A stretch of DNA of 64,000 bases from an uncultured Alistipes sp. (GCA_900542505.1 UQNV01000004.1:1-64000); one strand, 5' to 3'; numbered from the stretch's first letter, positions 44,553 through 53,519 are shown. Made by a program: numbers and translations. The notes: generated by a model from the sequence alone, not told the origin.

Positions 44553-44921
44553 CTACCAGTTGTACTCCATGGCCTGCTCGATGAGCCGGACGTCGAAACT
44601 TCCGTCGCCGTAGGCGGTGACAGCCGCCAGGTCGAACTGCACCTCCTCCATGACGGCGTAGGCGGCCATGTAGCGACGTGCGGCATTGCCCAGCGCCCGG
44701 ACCTTTGCGGGGGTGATGGCCTCCTCGGGGGTGGTAAGGCTCCCGGCGCGGCGCGTCTTCACCTCGACGAAGTGGAGCACGCCCGGCGTGCGGGCGACGA
44801 TGTCCAGTTCGTAGCGTCCTTCGCGCCAGTTGAGGGCGCAGATTTCATACCCCCTCCGGCGGAGGTAGTCGACGGTGGCCTGTTCGCCCCGGCGTCCTGT
44901 TTCGCTCGTTTTCGATTCCAT
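44553..44921 (-). CDS. YraN family protein (UPF0102, predicted endonuclease fold)
   Basis: Start ATG 44921 (MESKTSETGRRGEQ) gives 122 residues, the family norm. The PD-(D/E)xK-like core is visible: GRRGEQATVDYLRRRGYEICALNWREGRYELDIVART, then FVEVKTRR with the E-x-K pair, and a conserved LIEQAMEYNW-type end. YraN resembles Holliday-junction resolvases by fold but its role is unknown. It stands in a GC-rich region with no near neighbour on the same strand apart from waaA 500 bp downstream. Confidence 0.88.
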   Translation of the reverse strand: MESKTSETGRRGEQATVDYLRRRGYEICALNWREGRYELDIVARTPGVLHFVEVKTRRAGSLTTPEEAITPAKVRALGNAARRYMAAYAVMEEVQFDLAAVTAYGDGSFDVRLIEQAMEYNW

Positions 44922-45274
44922 CTGCGTGTGTTTCGTGGGCGTGAAAGCCTTTTTTCGGGAGACGCCCCATCCGGAAAGCCTCCGGCAGGCTCTCCCTGCG
45001 ACGGCCTCCGCCCGGGTGCGGCCGTGGGGGAGCGACCGCCGTTGCGGTGCCGTCGTCTCTTCGCCGCGCATGCGGCGATGGCGTCGTATCGGCAGGCGTT
45101 TTCCCGGATTGGACGCCGATGCCGCGTTGCGGATTGCCGGCTGCGGCAGCCTGCTGTCGGGCTCGGGCCTGCCGTCCGGGTCGACACCTATTTATATAGA
45201 GGGACATCACCGGCCGCAAAGGCTCCGAAAGCGTGGAGCCTCTGCAGCCGGATGTCGCCTTTTCCGTTCTGGTC
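44922..45274. other. GC-rich intergenic region without a gene
   Basis: No supported gene. A 7-bp hairpin (AGGCTCC 45220-45226 with GGAGCCT 45235-45241) just after the pepE stop may be a weak minus-strand terminator. Confidence 0.6.
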
Positions 45275-45976
45275 TCAGAGCAGGAAGTCGAGCGTCTCGC
45301 CCGGATTGACCTCGAAGGGCTCGCGGCCGTGTTTGAAGATGCGCATCGGGCGGTTGCCGAGCAGCTCGAGGCGTCCCTCCTCGTAGCGCAGCATGCACCC
45401 CTCGCGCAGTCCTGCCACCCAGCGGCGCGGATTGGCGGCGATGTACTCCAGGATGCGCTGCTCGCGCGTCTCGCCGGCGTGTCCCGCGGGGTTGGCGTCG
45501 AGGTAGTGGGGGTTAATCTGGAACTTCACGGCGCCGATGGCCCGGAACGACTCGGGCTGTACGATGGGCATGTCGTTGGTGGTGCAGATGGTGGAACAGG
45601 CGACGTTGCTGCCGGCCGACCAGCCGACGTAGGGCGTGCCGGCCTTGATTTTGCGCAGGATGGCCTGCATGAGCCCCTGCTCCTGCATCTTTTTGGCCAG
45701 CGCAAAGGTGTTGCCGCCACCCACGCAGATGGCCTCGGCGTCGCGGATTTCGCGGGCGGGGTTCTTGCTGCGGTGTACCGAACGCACACGGATACCCAGC
45801 TCGGCCAGGCGCGCCTGCACCTTGGCCTCATAGGCTGCGTAGGAGAAGGTGACGGCCGCATAGGGGACGAATGCCACCTCGCTCACGCCTTCGAGAAAAC
45901 GGCCGATTTCGGGCAGCGGGTAACGGAGGTATTCTTCGCCGGCGTTGGTGGAGTTGGAAATAAGAAGCAGTTTCAT
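45275..45976 (-). CDS. pepE: Peptidase E (alpha-aspartyl dipeptidase)
   Basis: This 233-residue protein of family S51 starts at 45976 (MKLLLISNSTN). Motifs are ICVGGGNTFALAKKMQ, the nucleophile Ser in VGWSAGSNVA, and NPHYLDANPAGHAGETREQRI containing the catalytic His. It hydrolyses dipeptides with N-terminal aspartate in the cytoplasm. Length and catalytic residues are as in characterised PepE. It diverges from acpP; the intervening 178 bp are AT-rich. Confidence 0.93.
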   Translation of the reverse strand: MKLLLISNSTNAGEEYLRYPLPEIGRFLEGVSEVAFVPYAAVTFSYAAYEAKVQARLAELGIRVRSVHRSKNPAREIRDAEAICVGGGNTFALAKKMQEQGLMQAILRKIKAGTPYVGWSAGSNVACSTICTTNDMPIVQPESFRAIGAVKFQINPHYLDANPAGHAGETREQRILEYIAANPRRWVAGLREGCMLRYEEGRLELLGNRPMRIFKHGREPFEVNPGETLDFLL

Positions 45977-46053
45977 AAGTTGTTGTTGTTTAATATGTTC
46001 CAGTGCTTATTGTGCTAAATGTCGAAAAAATTGTGAATAAAAAAAACGGGGCT

Positions 46054-46087
46054 TTTGTCAAAAGTAATAAAAAAAATGTTACTTTTG
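46054..46087 (+). promoter_or_regulatory. Promoter of the acpP-fabF operon
   Basis: TTTG (46054-46057), 22 bp, TACTTTTG (46080-46087); spacing is slightly above the usual 19-21 bp. The leader is about 60 nt. Confidence 0.6.
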
Positions 46088-46154
46088 CGCGAAATTATGT
46101 TGGAAATACATGAACTATTTCTAGTAATAATTGTTTAACTAAAAACTTAAAGTT

Positions 46155-46391
46155 ATGTCAGAAGTTCAATCCAAAGTTGTCGAGATTATCGTTGACAAGC
46201 TCGGCGTTAAGGAGTCGGAAGTTGTGCCCGAAGCAAGCTTCACCAACCACCTCGGAGCAGACTCGCTCGACACCGTAGAGCTCATCATGGAGTTCGAGAA
46301 GGCATTCGACATTCAGATTCCCGATGAGGACGCCGAGAAGATTACGACTGTAGGCGACGCCATCAAGTACATCGAGGAGCACAAGAAATAA
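46155..46391 (+). CDS. acpP: Acyl carrier protein
   Basis: This 78-residue acidic four-helix protein has the phosphopantetheine attachment Ser at 37 in [10 protein letters not shown]. It carries acyl intermediates in fatty-acid synthesis. fabF follows after 45 bp, the classic acpP-fabF order, and rnc follows as in many bacteria. Confidence 0.98.
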   Translation: MSEVQSKVVEIIVDKLGVKESEVVPEASFTNHLGADSLDTVELIMEFEKAFDIQIPDEDAEKITTVGDAIKYIEEHKK

Positions 46392-46436
46392 TCGACCCGA
46401 AAGGGTATTCACGGAAGCTTTAAACTTGGATTTTTT

Positions 46437-47684
46437 ATGACTGAAAGAAGAGTAGTTGTTACGGGCATCGGTACTATCAACCCGCTCGGTAATAATGTTG
46501 AGGAGTATTTTTCCAACCTTGAAAAGGGCGTGAGCGGTGCCGCACCGATTACTCATTTCAACGCCGAAAAGTTTAAGACGAAGTTTGCGTGTGAAGTAAA
46601 GAATTACGACCCGTCCCAGTATTTCGACCGCAAGGAGGTACGCAAGTACGACCTTTTCACGCAGTATGCCCTCATCGCGGCCACGCAGGCCGTCGAGGAC
46701 TCGGGTCTCGACCTGGATACCGTGGACAAGGAGCAGGTGGGCGTTATCTGGAGCTCGGGCATCGGAGGACTCAAGTCGTTCTTCGATGAGTGTCTGGGCT
46801 ATGCCGAGGGTGGGATGACTCCTCGGTTTAGCCCCTTCTTTATTCCCCGTATGATTGCCGACATCGCAGCCGGTTTCATCTCCATGAAGTACGGCTTCAT
46901 GGGTCCGAACTACTGCACGGTGTCGGCCTGCGCCTCCTCCAACCACGGCATGATTGCCGCCATGGAGGCCATCCGCTACGGCAAGGCCGACGTCATGGTG
47001 ACGGGCGGTTCCGAAGCGGCTGTGAACGAGCCCAGCGTGGGCGGTTTCAACTCGATGCAGGCGCTTTCGACGCGCAACGACGACCCGACGCATGCCTCGC
47101 GTCCCTTCGACAAGGACCGCGACGGTTTCGTCATCGGCGAGGGTGCCGGAGCACTGATTCTCGAGGAGTACGAGCACGCCAAGGCCCGCGGTGCGAAAAT
47201 CTATTGCGAGATTCTCGGCGGGGGAGCTTCGGCCGACGCCTATCACTTCACGGCGCCCCATCCCGAAGGAAAGGGTGCCATCAAGGCGATGCGCGACGCG
47301 TTGAAGGATGCCGGTATCACGGCCGATGAGATTGACTACGTCAACGTCCACGGAACGTCGACCCCTGCGGGCGACCTTCCCGAGCTGAAGGCCGTAGCGG
47401 CCGTGCTGGGCGACCATGTATACGATGTCAACATCTCGTCGACCAAATCGATGACGGGACACCTGCTGGGTGCCGCCGGAGCCGTCGAGGCACTGGCCTG
47501 CATCTTCGCCATCACGCACGGCGTGGTGCCTCCGACCATCAACTGCGAGAACCTCGACCCGGAGATTGACTCGAAACTGAACCTCACGCTCAACATGCCG
47601 CAGAAGCGTGACGTGAAGTGTGCGCTGAGCAACACGTTCGGTTTCGGCGGTCACAACTCGACGGTTATCTTCCGCAAGCTCTAA
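46437..47684 (+). CDS. fabF: Beta-ketoacyl-ACP synthase II
   Basis: This 415-residue cytosolic condensing enzyme has the Cys-His-His triad: Cys in CTVSACASSNHGM, His in NVHGTSTPAGD, and His in STKSMTGHLLGAAGA, plus NTFGFGGHNSTV at the C-terminus. It elongates acyl-ACP with malonyl-ACP. It lies between acpP and rnc (19 bp gap to rnc), within one operon. Confidence 0.98.
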   Translation: MTERRVVVTGIGTINPLGNNVEEYFSNLEKGVSGAAPITHFNAEKFKTKFACEVKNYDPSQYFDRKEVRKYDLFTQYALIAATQAVEDSGLDLDTVDKEQVGVIWSSGIGGLKSFFDECLGYAEGGMTPRFSPFFIPRMIADIAAGFISMKYGFMGPNYCTVSACASSNHGMIAAMEAIRYGKADVMVTGGSEAAVNEPSVGGFNSMQALSTRNDDPTHASRPFDKDRDGFVIGEGAGALILEEYEHAKARGAKIYCEILGGGASADAYHFTAPHPEGKGAIKAMRDALKDAGITADEIDYVNVHGTSTPAGDLPELKAVAAVLGDHVYDVNISSTKSMTGHLLGAAGAVEALACIFAITHGVVPPTINCENLDPEIDSKLNLTLNMPQKRDVKCALSNTFGFGGHNSTVIFRKL

Positions 47685-47703
47685 CCGCCCGAACCGTTGT
47701 GCG

Positions 47704-48477
47704 ATGCTGGATTTCGTGCTTCGCCCTCTGAAAAGAAACTTCGGACGGGACAAGTCTTATTACAGAATCGTCGATGATATGCTGGGCTTCATCCCGCATA
47801 ACATCGAACTCTACAAGCTGGCTTTGATTCACAAGTCAGCTTCTTTTGTTTTGGAGAACGGTACGCCCATCAACAACGAGCGGCTCGAGTTCCTGGGCGA
47901 TGCCGTCATCGAGGCCGTGACGTCGGACTACCTCTACATCGAGTTCCCCGAGCGCGACGAGGGTTTCATGACGCAGTTGCGGTCGAAAATCGTCTCGCGT
48001 CAGTCGCTCAACGGCATTGCGGTGAAAATCGGTCTCGACCGCCACGTGATTTCGAACAGCAGCGGCAACTTCGCCCAGAAGCACATCTATGGCGATGCCT
48101 TCGAGGCGATGATGGGGGCCGTCTACCTCGACCAGGGGTACGACTTCGTCAACCGGCTGCTCATCAACCGGATATACTACCGCCATCTGGACCTCGAGCA
48201 GCTGACCGACGAGGAGACCGACTTCAAGAGCCGCCTCATCGAATGGTGTCAGAAGAACCACCATACGATTCACTTCCAGACGGGACACGACAAGGGGTAC
48301 ACCTCGAGCCGGCCGCTCTTCTGCTCCACGGTGCTCATCGACGGATTGGAGGTGGGCCACGGCGCCGGCGAATCGAAGAAGGAGGCCGAGCAGCGTGCCG
48401 CGCGGTCGGTCTCGTGCTCGATGAGCGACGAGGATTGCGCCTCGCTGCTGGATAAATTCGACCGTTTGGCGAAATGA
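47704..48477 (+). CDS. rnc: Ribonuclease III
   Basis: This 257-residue protein has an RNase III domain with the signature NNERLEFLGDAVIEAV (catalytic Glu and Asp) and GDAFEAMMGAVYLDQG (second acidic set), then a double-stranded RNA-binding domain (about 170-235, ending GAGESKKEAEQRAARSV). It cleaves dsRNA in rRNA and mRNA processing. The N-terminal extension of about 25 residues is normal for Bacteroidetes. It overlaps the next gene by 4 bases. Confidence 0.97.
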   Translation: MLDFVLRPLKRNFGRDKSYYRIVDDMLGFIPHNIELYKLALIHKSASFVLENGTPINNERLEFLGDAVIEAVTSDYLYIEFPERDEGFMTQLRSKIVSRQSLNGIAVKIGLDRHVISNSSGNFAQKHIYGDAFEAMMGAVYLDQGYDFVNRLLINRIYYRHLDLEQLTDEETDFKSRLIEWCQKNHHTIHFQTGHDKGYTSSRPLFCSTVLIDGLEVGHGAGESKKEAEQRAARSVSCSMSDEDCASLLDKFDRLAK

Positions 48478-49118
48478 CAGCCATGATGCAACCGCTCTAT
48501 GACAAGGCGCTGTCGCGGGGTGTCGCCTCGCTGACGGACGGGGAGTTGCTGACGCTTCTGGTCGGCGACCCCGAACTGGCTGCGGCGGTGCTGCGCGCCT
48601 GCGGTGGTTCGCTGGCGGCCCTTGCCGCCGAGGAGCCTGCGCGGTTGCGTATGACGGGCGGTCTGGGGCGCAGCCGGGCGCTGCAGCTTCTGGCTGCGGC
48701 CGAGTTCGGCCGCAGGGTGGCTGAAAGCCGCGCCGAGGAAACCGACGTCATCGCCACGAGCGACGACGTGGTGCGCCTGTTCCGTCCCCGGCTCGAACAT
48801 CTTGCCCACGAGGAGTGCTGGGTGCTCTACCTCACCTCGTCGAACAGGATTGTCGAGCGGCAGCGGGTCAGCCAGGGAGGCGTCCAGGGGACGGTGGTCG
48901 ACCACCGGCTCATCGTCAAGCGGGCCCTCGAACTGCTTGCCACGCAGCTGATAATGATTCACAACCATCCGTCGGGTGCCGCCGAGCCGAGTGCACAGGA
49001 CCGTGCGCTTACCGACAAGATTGCCCGCGCAGCCGCACTGTTCGATATCCGGCTGCTCGACCATCTGATTATTTCGCGCGAGGGGGACTATTCGTTCCTG
49101 CGCGAAGGGTTGTTGTGA
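48474..49118 (+). CDS. radC: RadC family (JAB/MPN domain) protein
   Basis: This 214-residue protein starts at 48474, overlapping rnc (ATGA). An N-terminal helix-hairpin-helix region (about 15-75) is followed by a JAB domain with the metal motif HNHPSGAAEPSAQD, matching HxH-x7-S-x2-D. Despite the name, a DNA-repair role is unproven in the family. The motif is intact. A long palindrome without a strong T-run lies downstream. Confidence 0.9.
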   Translation: MTAMMQPLYDKALSRGVASLTDGELLTLLVGDPELAAAVLRACGGSLAALAAEEPARLRMTGGLGRSRALQLLAAAEFGRRVAESRAEETDVIATSDDVVRLFRPRLEHLAHEECWVLYLTSSNRIVERQRVSQGGVQGTVVDHRLIVKRALELLATQLIMIHNHPSGAAEPSAQDRALTDKIARAAALFDIRLLDHLIISREGDYSFLREGLL

Positions 49119-49162
49119 ACGGAGTGGCGAAGCTCCCTGCTTCCGGCGTCCGATGATATGGC

Positions 49163-49196
49163 GAAGGGCCGATTTCCCGCGGGAAATCGGCCCTTC
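49163..49196. terminator. 34-bp perfect palindrome, terminator-like
   Basis: Palindrome centred on CCGCGG-like CGCG at 49179-49180, with 17-bp arms, in the 282-bp gap between radC and glyS. No T-run follows, so termination is not certain. Confidence 0.5.
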
Positions 49197-49361
49197 GGCC
49201 TTGTCGGACCGGAGGAGCGCCCTCGTCCCCTTCCCTTTATCGGGCAACGGTGCCGTGTCGTTCGGCGCCTGTTGTGGCGGGTCGGCTGCGGGGCAATGCG
49301 CCCGTTCTCGATTATGTGGCGAAAAAAAGGGGGCCGCAAGCGGCATTTGCCATTTATTTTG

Positions 49362-49369
49362 TACTTTTG
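49362..49369 (+). promoter_or_regulatory. -7 element of the glyS operon
   Basis: TACTTTTG, 31 bp before ATG 49401; the upstream TTTG (49346-49349) is too close for a standard -33. Confidence 0.45.
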
Positions 49370-49400
49370 TAATTCGGAAATCAGGTAAAATCAAAATACT

Positions 49401-50945
49401 ATGACTCAGGAGGAACTTTTCAAGAAGCTGGTCGCTCACTGCAAGGAGTACGGATTCGTATTCCCCTCGAGCGAAATCTACGACGGTCTGGGTGCCGTCT
49501 ATGATTACGGCCAGAACGGCGTCGAGCTGAAAAACAATATCAAGCGCTACTGGTGGGACTCGATGGTCAAGCTCCACGAGAACATCGTCGGCATCGATGC
49601 GGCGATTTTCATGCACCCCAAGACGTGGGAGGCTTCGGGCCATGTGAGCGCCTTCAACGACCCGCTCATCGACAACCGCGACTCGAAGAAGCGCTACCGT
49701 GCCGACGTGCTCATCGAGGACTGGCTGGCCAAGCAGGACGAGAAAATCGAGAAGGAGGTCGAAAAGGCCCGCAAGCGTTTCGGTGAGGCGTTCGACGAGG
49801 AGAAGTACCGCCAGACGTCGCCCCGCGTGGTGGAGACGGCCGCCCGCCGCGACGAAATCCACCGCCGCTTCGTCGAGGCGCAGAATGCCAACGACCTTGC
49901 GGAGATGCGCCAGATTATCCTCGACTGCGAAATCGTCTGCCCCATCTCGGGTACCCGCAACTGGACCGAGGTGCGTCAGTTCAACCTGATGTTCTCGACG
50001 CAGATGGGTTCCACCTCGGAGGGCGCTTCGACCATCTACCTGCGTCCCGAAACGGCCCAGGGCATCTTCGTTAACTTCCTCAATGTCCAGAAGACCGGCC
50101 GCATGAAGCTCCCGTTCGGTATCGCCCAGATTGGCAAGGCCTTCCGCAACGAGATTGTGGCACGTCAGTTCATCTTCCGCATGCGCGAGTTCGAGCAGAT
50201 GGAGATGCAGTTCTTCGTTCGCCCCGGCACCGAGATGCAGTGGTGGAACGAGTGGCGCAACACGCGTATGGCATGGCACCGCGCGCTGGGCTTCGGCGAC
50301 GAGAACTACCGCTTCCACGACCACGAGAAGCTGGCCCACTATGCCAACGCCGCAACCGACATCGAGTACAACTTCCCGTTCGGCTTCAAGGAGGTCGAGG
50401 GTATCCACTCGCGTACGGACTTCGACTTGGGCAACCACCAGAAGTTCTCGGGCAAGAAGATTCAGTACTTCGACCCCGAAACGGGCGAGAGCTACGTGCC
50501 CTACGTCGTCGAAACCTCGATTGGCGTCGACCGCATGTTCCTGCAGGTGATGTCGGCCGCCTATACCGAGGAGCAGCTCGAGGGCGGCGATTCGCGCGTA
50601 GTGCTGCGTCTCCCGGCCGCGCTGGCGCCGGTCAAGGTGGCCATCCTGCCGCTCGTCAAGAAGGACGGCATGCCCGAGGTCGCGCAGAAGATTGTCGACC
50701 TGCTCAAGTACGACTTCAACGTGGTCTACGACGAGAAGGATTCGGTCGGCAAGCGTTACCGCCGTCAGGATGCCATCGGTACGCCCTTCTGCGTTACGGT
50801 CGACGGCCAGACGCTCGAGGACAACACCGTGACGGTGCGTCACCGCGACACGATGCAGCAGGAGCGCATCGCCATCGACGCACTCTACCGGATGGTCGAC
50901 GAGGAGTGCTCCTACCGCAAGCTCTTCCGCAAACTGAATCTGTAG
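49401..50945 (+). CDS. glyS: Glycyl-tRNA synthetase (alpha2, eukaryote-like type)
   Basis: This 514-residue class II enzyme is of the single-chain alpha2 type. It has motif 1-like VYDYGQNGVELKNNIKRYWW near the N-terminus, motif 2 around GIAQIGKAFRNEI and FRMREFEQMEMQFF, GVDRMF of motif 3, and a C-terminal anticodon-binding domain (about 400-510: VAILPLVKKDGMPEVAQK). It charges tRNA-Gly. First gene of a run comprising a 44-residue peptide, ruvX, def and two small lipoproteins. Confidence 0.97.
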   Translation: MTQEELFKKLVAHCKEYGFVFPSSEIYDGLGAVYDYGQNGVELKNNIKRYWWDSMVKLHENIVGIDAAIFMHPKTWEASGHVSAFNDPLIDNRDSKKRYRADVLIEDWLAKQDEKIEKEVEKARKRFGEAFDEEKYRQTSPRVVETAARRDEIHRRFVEAQNANDLAEMRQIILDCEIVCPISGTRNWTEVRQFNLMFSTQMGSTSEGASTIYLRPETAQGIFVNFLNVQKTGRMKLPFGIAQIGKAFRNEIVARQFIFRMREFEQMEMQFFVRPGTEMQWWNEWRNTRMAWHRALGFGDENYRFHDHEKLAHYANAATDIEYNFPFGFKEVEGIHSRTDFDLGNHQKFSGKKIQYFDPETGESYVPYVVETSIGVDRMFLQVMSAAYTEEQLEGGDSRVVLRLPAALAPVKVAILPLVKKDGMPEVAQKIVDLLKYDFNVVYDEKDSVGKRYRRQDAIGTPFCVTVDGQTLEDNTVTVRHRDTMQQERIAIDALYRMVDEECSYRKLFRKLNL

Positions 50946-50949
50946 GCCG

Positions 50950-51084
50950 ATGACTGCCCGTTCTCCCAAGGAAAGGCGCCGTCTGTGGATGGTTGCGCTC
51001 TGCAGTTTTCTGCTGGGCGCACTCCTCGGCGTACTGCTTCTGCTGAGCGGTTGGCTCGACCGTTGGGCGGGCTTCAATCTCTGA
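50950..51084 (+). CDS. Small single-pass membrane protein (44 aa), unknown
   Basis: ATG 50950 starts 4 bp after glyS; TGA at 51082-51084 is directly followed by the ruvX region. The peptide begins MTARSPKERRRLW (basic), has one hydrophobic segment of about 18 residues (VALCSFLLGALLGVLLLL), and ends SGWLDRWAGFNL. A basic N-terminus followed by a single helix suggests an inner-membrane peptide with the N-terminus in the cytoplasm. Its tight spacing between two real genes supports translation. No homologue is recognised. Confidence 0.65.
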   Translation: MTARSPKERRRLWMVALCSFLLGALLGVLLLLSGWLDRWAGFNL

Positions 51085-51090
51085 GTGGGC

Positions 51091-51504
51091 ATGGGACGCA
51101 TTCTGGCCATAGACTACGGAACGAAGCGCACGGGGATTGCCGTGAGCGACCCGTTGCGCATCATTGCCGGAGGGCTGGTGACCGTCGAAACGAAGGAGCT
51201 CGAACGATGGCTGGCCGACTACTTCACGCGTGAGGAGGTCTCGACCATCGTGCTGGGCAAACCCATGCAGATGGATGGCACGCCGTCGGAGACGTGGCGT
51301 TACGTCGAGCCGCTGGCCGCCCGCCTCCGCCGGGCCTATCCCGACAAGGAGGTTTGCTTCCACGACGAGCGCTTCACCTCGGTGATGGCGCATCGGACGA
51401 TGCTCGAGAGCGGCATAGGCCGCATGGCGCGCCGCAACAAGGCGCTGGTGGATAAGATATCCGCCACGATTATTTTGCAAAGTTACATGGAATTCAACCG
51501 ATGA
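51091..51504 (+). CDS. ruvX: Holliday junction resolvase-like RuvX (YqgF)
   Basis: ATG 51091 (MGRILAIDYGTKRTGIAVSD) gives 137 residues; an in-frame GTG at 51085 is possible. The RNase H-like fold has the first catalytic Asp in AIDYGTKRTG, a second acidic residue in VCFHDERFTSVMA, and DKISATIILQSYM at the C-terminus. YqgF acts in 16S rRNA 5'-end processing and is essential in many bacteria. It overlaps def by 4 bases. Confidence 0.94.
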   Translation: MGRILAIDYGTKRTGIAVSDPLRIIAGGLVTVETKELERWLADYFTREEVSTIVLGKPMQMDGTPSETWRYVEPLAARLRRAYPDKEVCFHDERFTSVMAHRTMLESGIGRMARRNKALVDKISATIILQSYMEFNR

Positions 51505-52046
51505 TTTATCCGATTGTTGTCTACGGCGACGAGGTGCTCCGCAAGCCCTGTGCGCCGCTTACGCCCGATACGCTCGACGTCAAGCAGCTCGAGCGCGATA
51601 TGTTCCTCACGTTGGAGGAGGCCGGCGGTGTGGGACTTGCCGCCCCGCAAATCGGCAAGAACATCCGCTTCTTCATCGTCGACTGCACCCCCTGGGCCGA
51701 GGAGGACCCTGCGTGCGCCGACTACAAGCGGGCGTTCGTCAATGCCGAAATCTACGAATATTCCGACGAGAAGAAGAGCTACAGCGAGGGCTGTCTCTCC
51801 TTCCCGGGCATCTATGCCGACGTGTCGCGCTCGCTCTCGATTCGCATGCGCTACCTCGATACCGACTTCGTCGAGCACGACGAGGAATTCACGGGGCTCA
51901 AGGCGTGGGTCATCCAGCACGAGTACGACCACATCGAGGGCAAGGTCTTCACCGACCGCATCTCGCCGCTGCGCCGTCAGTTGCTCAAGGGAAAACTGTT
52001 GAATCTGGCCAAGGGCAAGTACCGTTGCGCCTATAAAACCAAATAA
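51501..52046 (+). CDS. def: Peptide deformylase
   Basis: This 181-residue metalloenzyme has all three motifs: GGVGLAAPQIG, EGCLSFPG (metal Cys) and QHEYDHIEG (metal His pair and catalytic Glu). It removes the formyl group from nascent polypeptides. The extra loop SDEKKSYSEG-type before motif 2 is common in Bacteroidetes. It overlaps ruvX (ATGA). Confidence 0.97.
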   Translation: MIYPIVVYGDEVLRKPCAPLTPDTLDVKQLERDMFLTLEEAGGVGLAAPQIGKNIRFFIVDCTPWAEEDPACADYKRAFVNAEIYEYSDEKKSYSEGCLSFPGIYADVSRSLSIRMRYLDTDFVEHDEEFTGLKAWVIQHEYDHIEGKVFTDRISPLRRQLLKGKLLNLAKGKYRCAYKTK

Positions 52047-52049
52047 CCT

Positions 52050-52352
52050 ATGAAGAAGTTTTTTGCTGCCGCTCTGGTCGCACTGGCCTGCGCCGGCTGT
52101 GTCAAGTCGCCGGTAGTCGGCGGCATCTATACCGATGTGAAGGATGGTATGGCCGTTACGGGCAATGCCGGTTCGAGCAAGGTCGGCACGGCCGAGGTCA
52201 AGGGCTATGTCGGTCTGGTGGCGCTGGGCGATGCGAGCATCCAGACCGCTGCACGCGATGCCGGCATCACGCGCATCCACCACGTCGACTACCAGGCGAA
52301 GTCCTACGTGGGTGTCTATACCATCTATACGGTGATTGTCTACGGTGATTAG
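52050..52352 (+). CDS. TRL-like family lipoprotein
   Basis: This 100-residue protein starts 3 bp after def. Lipobox LACAGC (Cys17). The mature part shows the TRL-like pattern GGIYTDVKDGMAVTGNAGSSKVGTAEVKG, LVALGDASIQTAARDAGI and HHVDYQAKSYVGVYTIYTVIVYGD. The function of the family is unknown; the name comes from a tRNA-linked locus. It is probably in the periplasm or outer membrane. The next gene overlaps it by 8 bases. Confidence 0.85.
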   Translation: MKKFFAAALVALACAGCVKSPVVGGIYTDVKDGMAVTGNAGSSKVGTAEVKGYVGLVALGDASIQTAARDAGITRIHHVDYQAKSYVGVYTIYTVIVYGD

Positions 52353-52872
52353 GCGCGCGCTGCTGCTGACGGCATTGCTGTTGGCCGGGTGTGTGTCGGC
52401 GCTCCGTGCGCAGGATATCCGCGACCGCTATGTGGTGCGCCAGGAGGAGGACGGAACCATCTATCACACCCTCCCGGTGACGCTCTTCGAGCGGGAGGAG
52501 TCGGGCGACCTGACCTTCGACATCACCTACAAAACGGGGCGCGACGGACGGGCGACGCTCAATTTCACCTTCCGGATGGGGAAGCCCACCCCGCTCGATT
52601 CGGTCTGCTTCCGCTCGGGACGGACGACGATATCGGGTCCCGTCAAGCGATTCTACGTCGAGCCGTCGAAGCGTGAGTGGGTCCACCGCTATTCGCTCGA
52701 GGCCGCTGTCGAACCGTTTTACCGCTTCTTCGATGCGGAGGCCGAAGCCAGCGTGACGCTCTATTCGGGCGGTCGGGCCTATCGCTATGAGGCGCGGCGC
52801 CGGGCCTGGCGCGCGTATGCGCCCGTCGGTTTCCGGATTTTCGAGATGATTCGCTGCAACGAGGCCGAGTAG
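52345..52872 (+). CDS. Hypothetical lipoprotein
   Basis: The likely start is GTG 52345 (MIRRALLLTALLLAGC), overlapping the TRL gene by 8 bases; TTG 52336 is also possible. About 175 residues with lipobox LLAGC (Cys16). The rest is predicted beta-rich (DGTIYHTLPVTLFEREESGDLTFDITYKT, RATLNFTFRM, ASVTLYSGGRAYRYEARR), with no recognised domain. It ends the glyS operon; a bidirectional terminator follows. Confidence 0.75.
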   Translation: MIRRALLLTALLLAGCVSALRAQDIRDRYVVRQEEDGTIYHTLPVTLFEREESGDLTFDITYKTGRDGRATLNFTFRMGKPTPLDSVCFRSGRTTISGPVKRFYVEPSKREWVHRYSLEAAVEPFYRFFDAEAEASVTLYSGGRAYRYEARRRAWRAYAPVGFRIFEMIRCNEAE

Positions 52873-52967
52873 ACGCCGTGGGCGCTGAACGATGGCCCGG
52901 CGAAGGGCGGTTTTTGAGCCCGCATGCTCCCGGTCCGGCACTCCTGTCAGGCGAAGGACCGAATGCG

Positions 52968-53007
52968 AAAAAAAAGACTCTTCTGCAGTGCAGAAGAGTC
53001 TTTTTTT
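52968..53007. terminator. Bidirectional terminator
   Basis: Stem GACTCTTCTGCA (52976-52987) with TGCAGAAGAGTC (52989-53000), flanked by eight As on the left and seven Ts on the right, between convergent genes. Confidence 0.93.
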
Positions 53008-53025
53008 GTGTCGTTGTACCTGTTC

Positions 53026-53487
53026 TCAGAAGCGGTACGAGCCGCCAATCATGATAACGACCGGATTGGTGCGGTGGTCGTCGAACATGGGCTGCCACTT
53101 CAGACCAGCCGTCAGGTCCCAGTTGTTGGCTACGCGGAAGTCGCAGCCGGCACCGATATTCATACCGAAGGCCCACTTGCCGATGTCGTTTCCCGTAAGG
53201 CCGACCGAGGGATAAACCGCCCAGGAGTCGCTGATGTGGAAGAGGTATTGGGCGTCGCAGCTTACGTCGATGGAGCAGTGGTTGTGCAGCAGAGCCGCAA
53301 TGGCAGGTTCGATGCGCCAGTTGTCCGTGATGCTGTAGCGGCCCGATGCGCCCAGACCGATGACGGCGTCACCCGTATTGGTGTAGATGCTCATTTTGGG
53401 GGCGATGGCCCACTTCCCGGCATCCTGAGCAGATGCTATCGAAGCCGAGCAGAGCATGATGGCGATAGTAAGAATGATTTTTTTCAT
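53026..53487 (-). CDS. Small outer-membrane beta-barrel protein
   Basis: From ATG 53487 the protein has 153 residues with a signal peptide (MKKIILTIAIMLCSASIASA-QD). The mature part alternates hydrophobic and polar residues in short strands (WAIAPKMSIYTN, VIGLGASGRYSIT, CDAQYLFHIS, WAVYPSVGLT) and ends in GGSYRF; the terminal Phe is the signal for BAM insertion. It resembles small eight-stranded barrels (outer membrane protein beta-barrel family). Transcribed alone from a full consensus promoter. Confidence 0.85.
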   Translation of the reverse strand: MKKIILTIAIMLCSASIASAQDAGKWAIAPKMSIYTNTGDAVIGLGASGRYSITDNWRIEPAIAALLHNHCSIDVSCDAQYLFHISDSWAVYPSVGLTGNDIGKWAFGMNIGAGCDFRVANNWDLTAGLKWQPMFDDHRTNPVVIMIGGSYRF

Positions 53488-53519
53488 GGTAAAGGTTGTT
53501 TTTATTATGCTTGCCAATT

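Noticed and set aside
44079-45386. 435-codon plus-strand ORF
   Set aside because: It runs antisense through the well-supported yraN gene, with Arg/Gly/Pro-rich composition and no motif.
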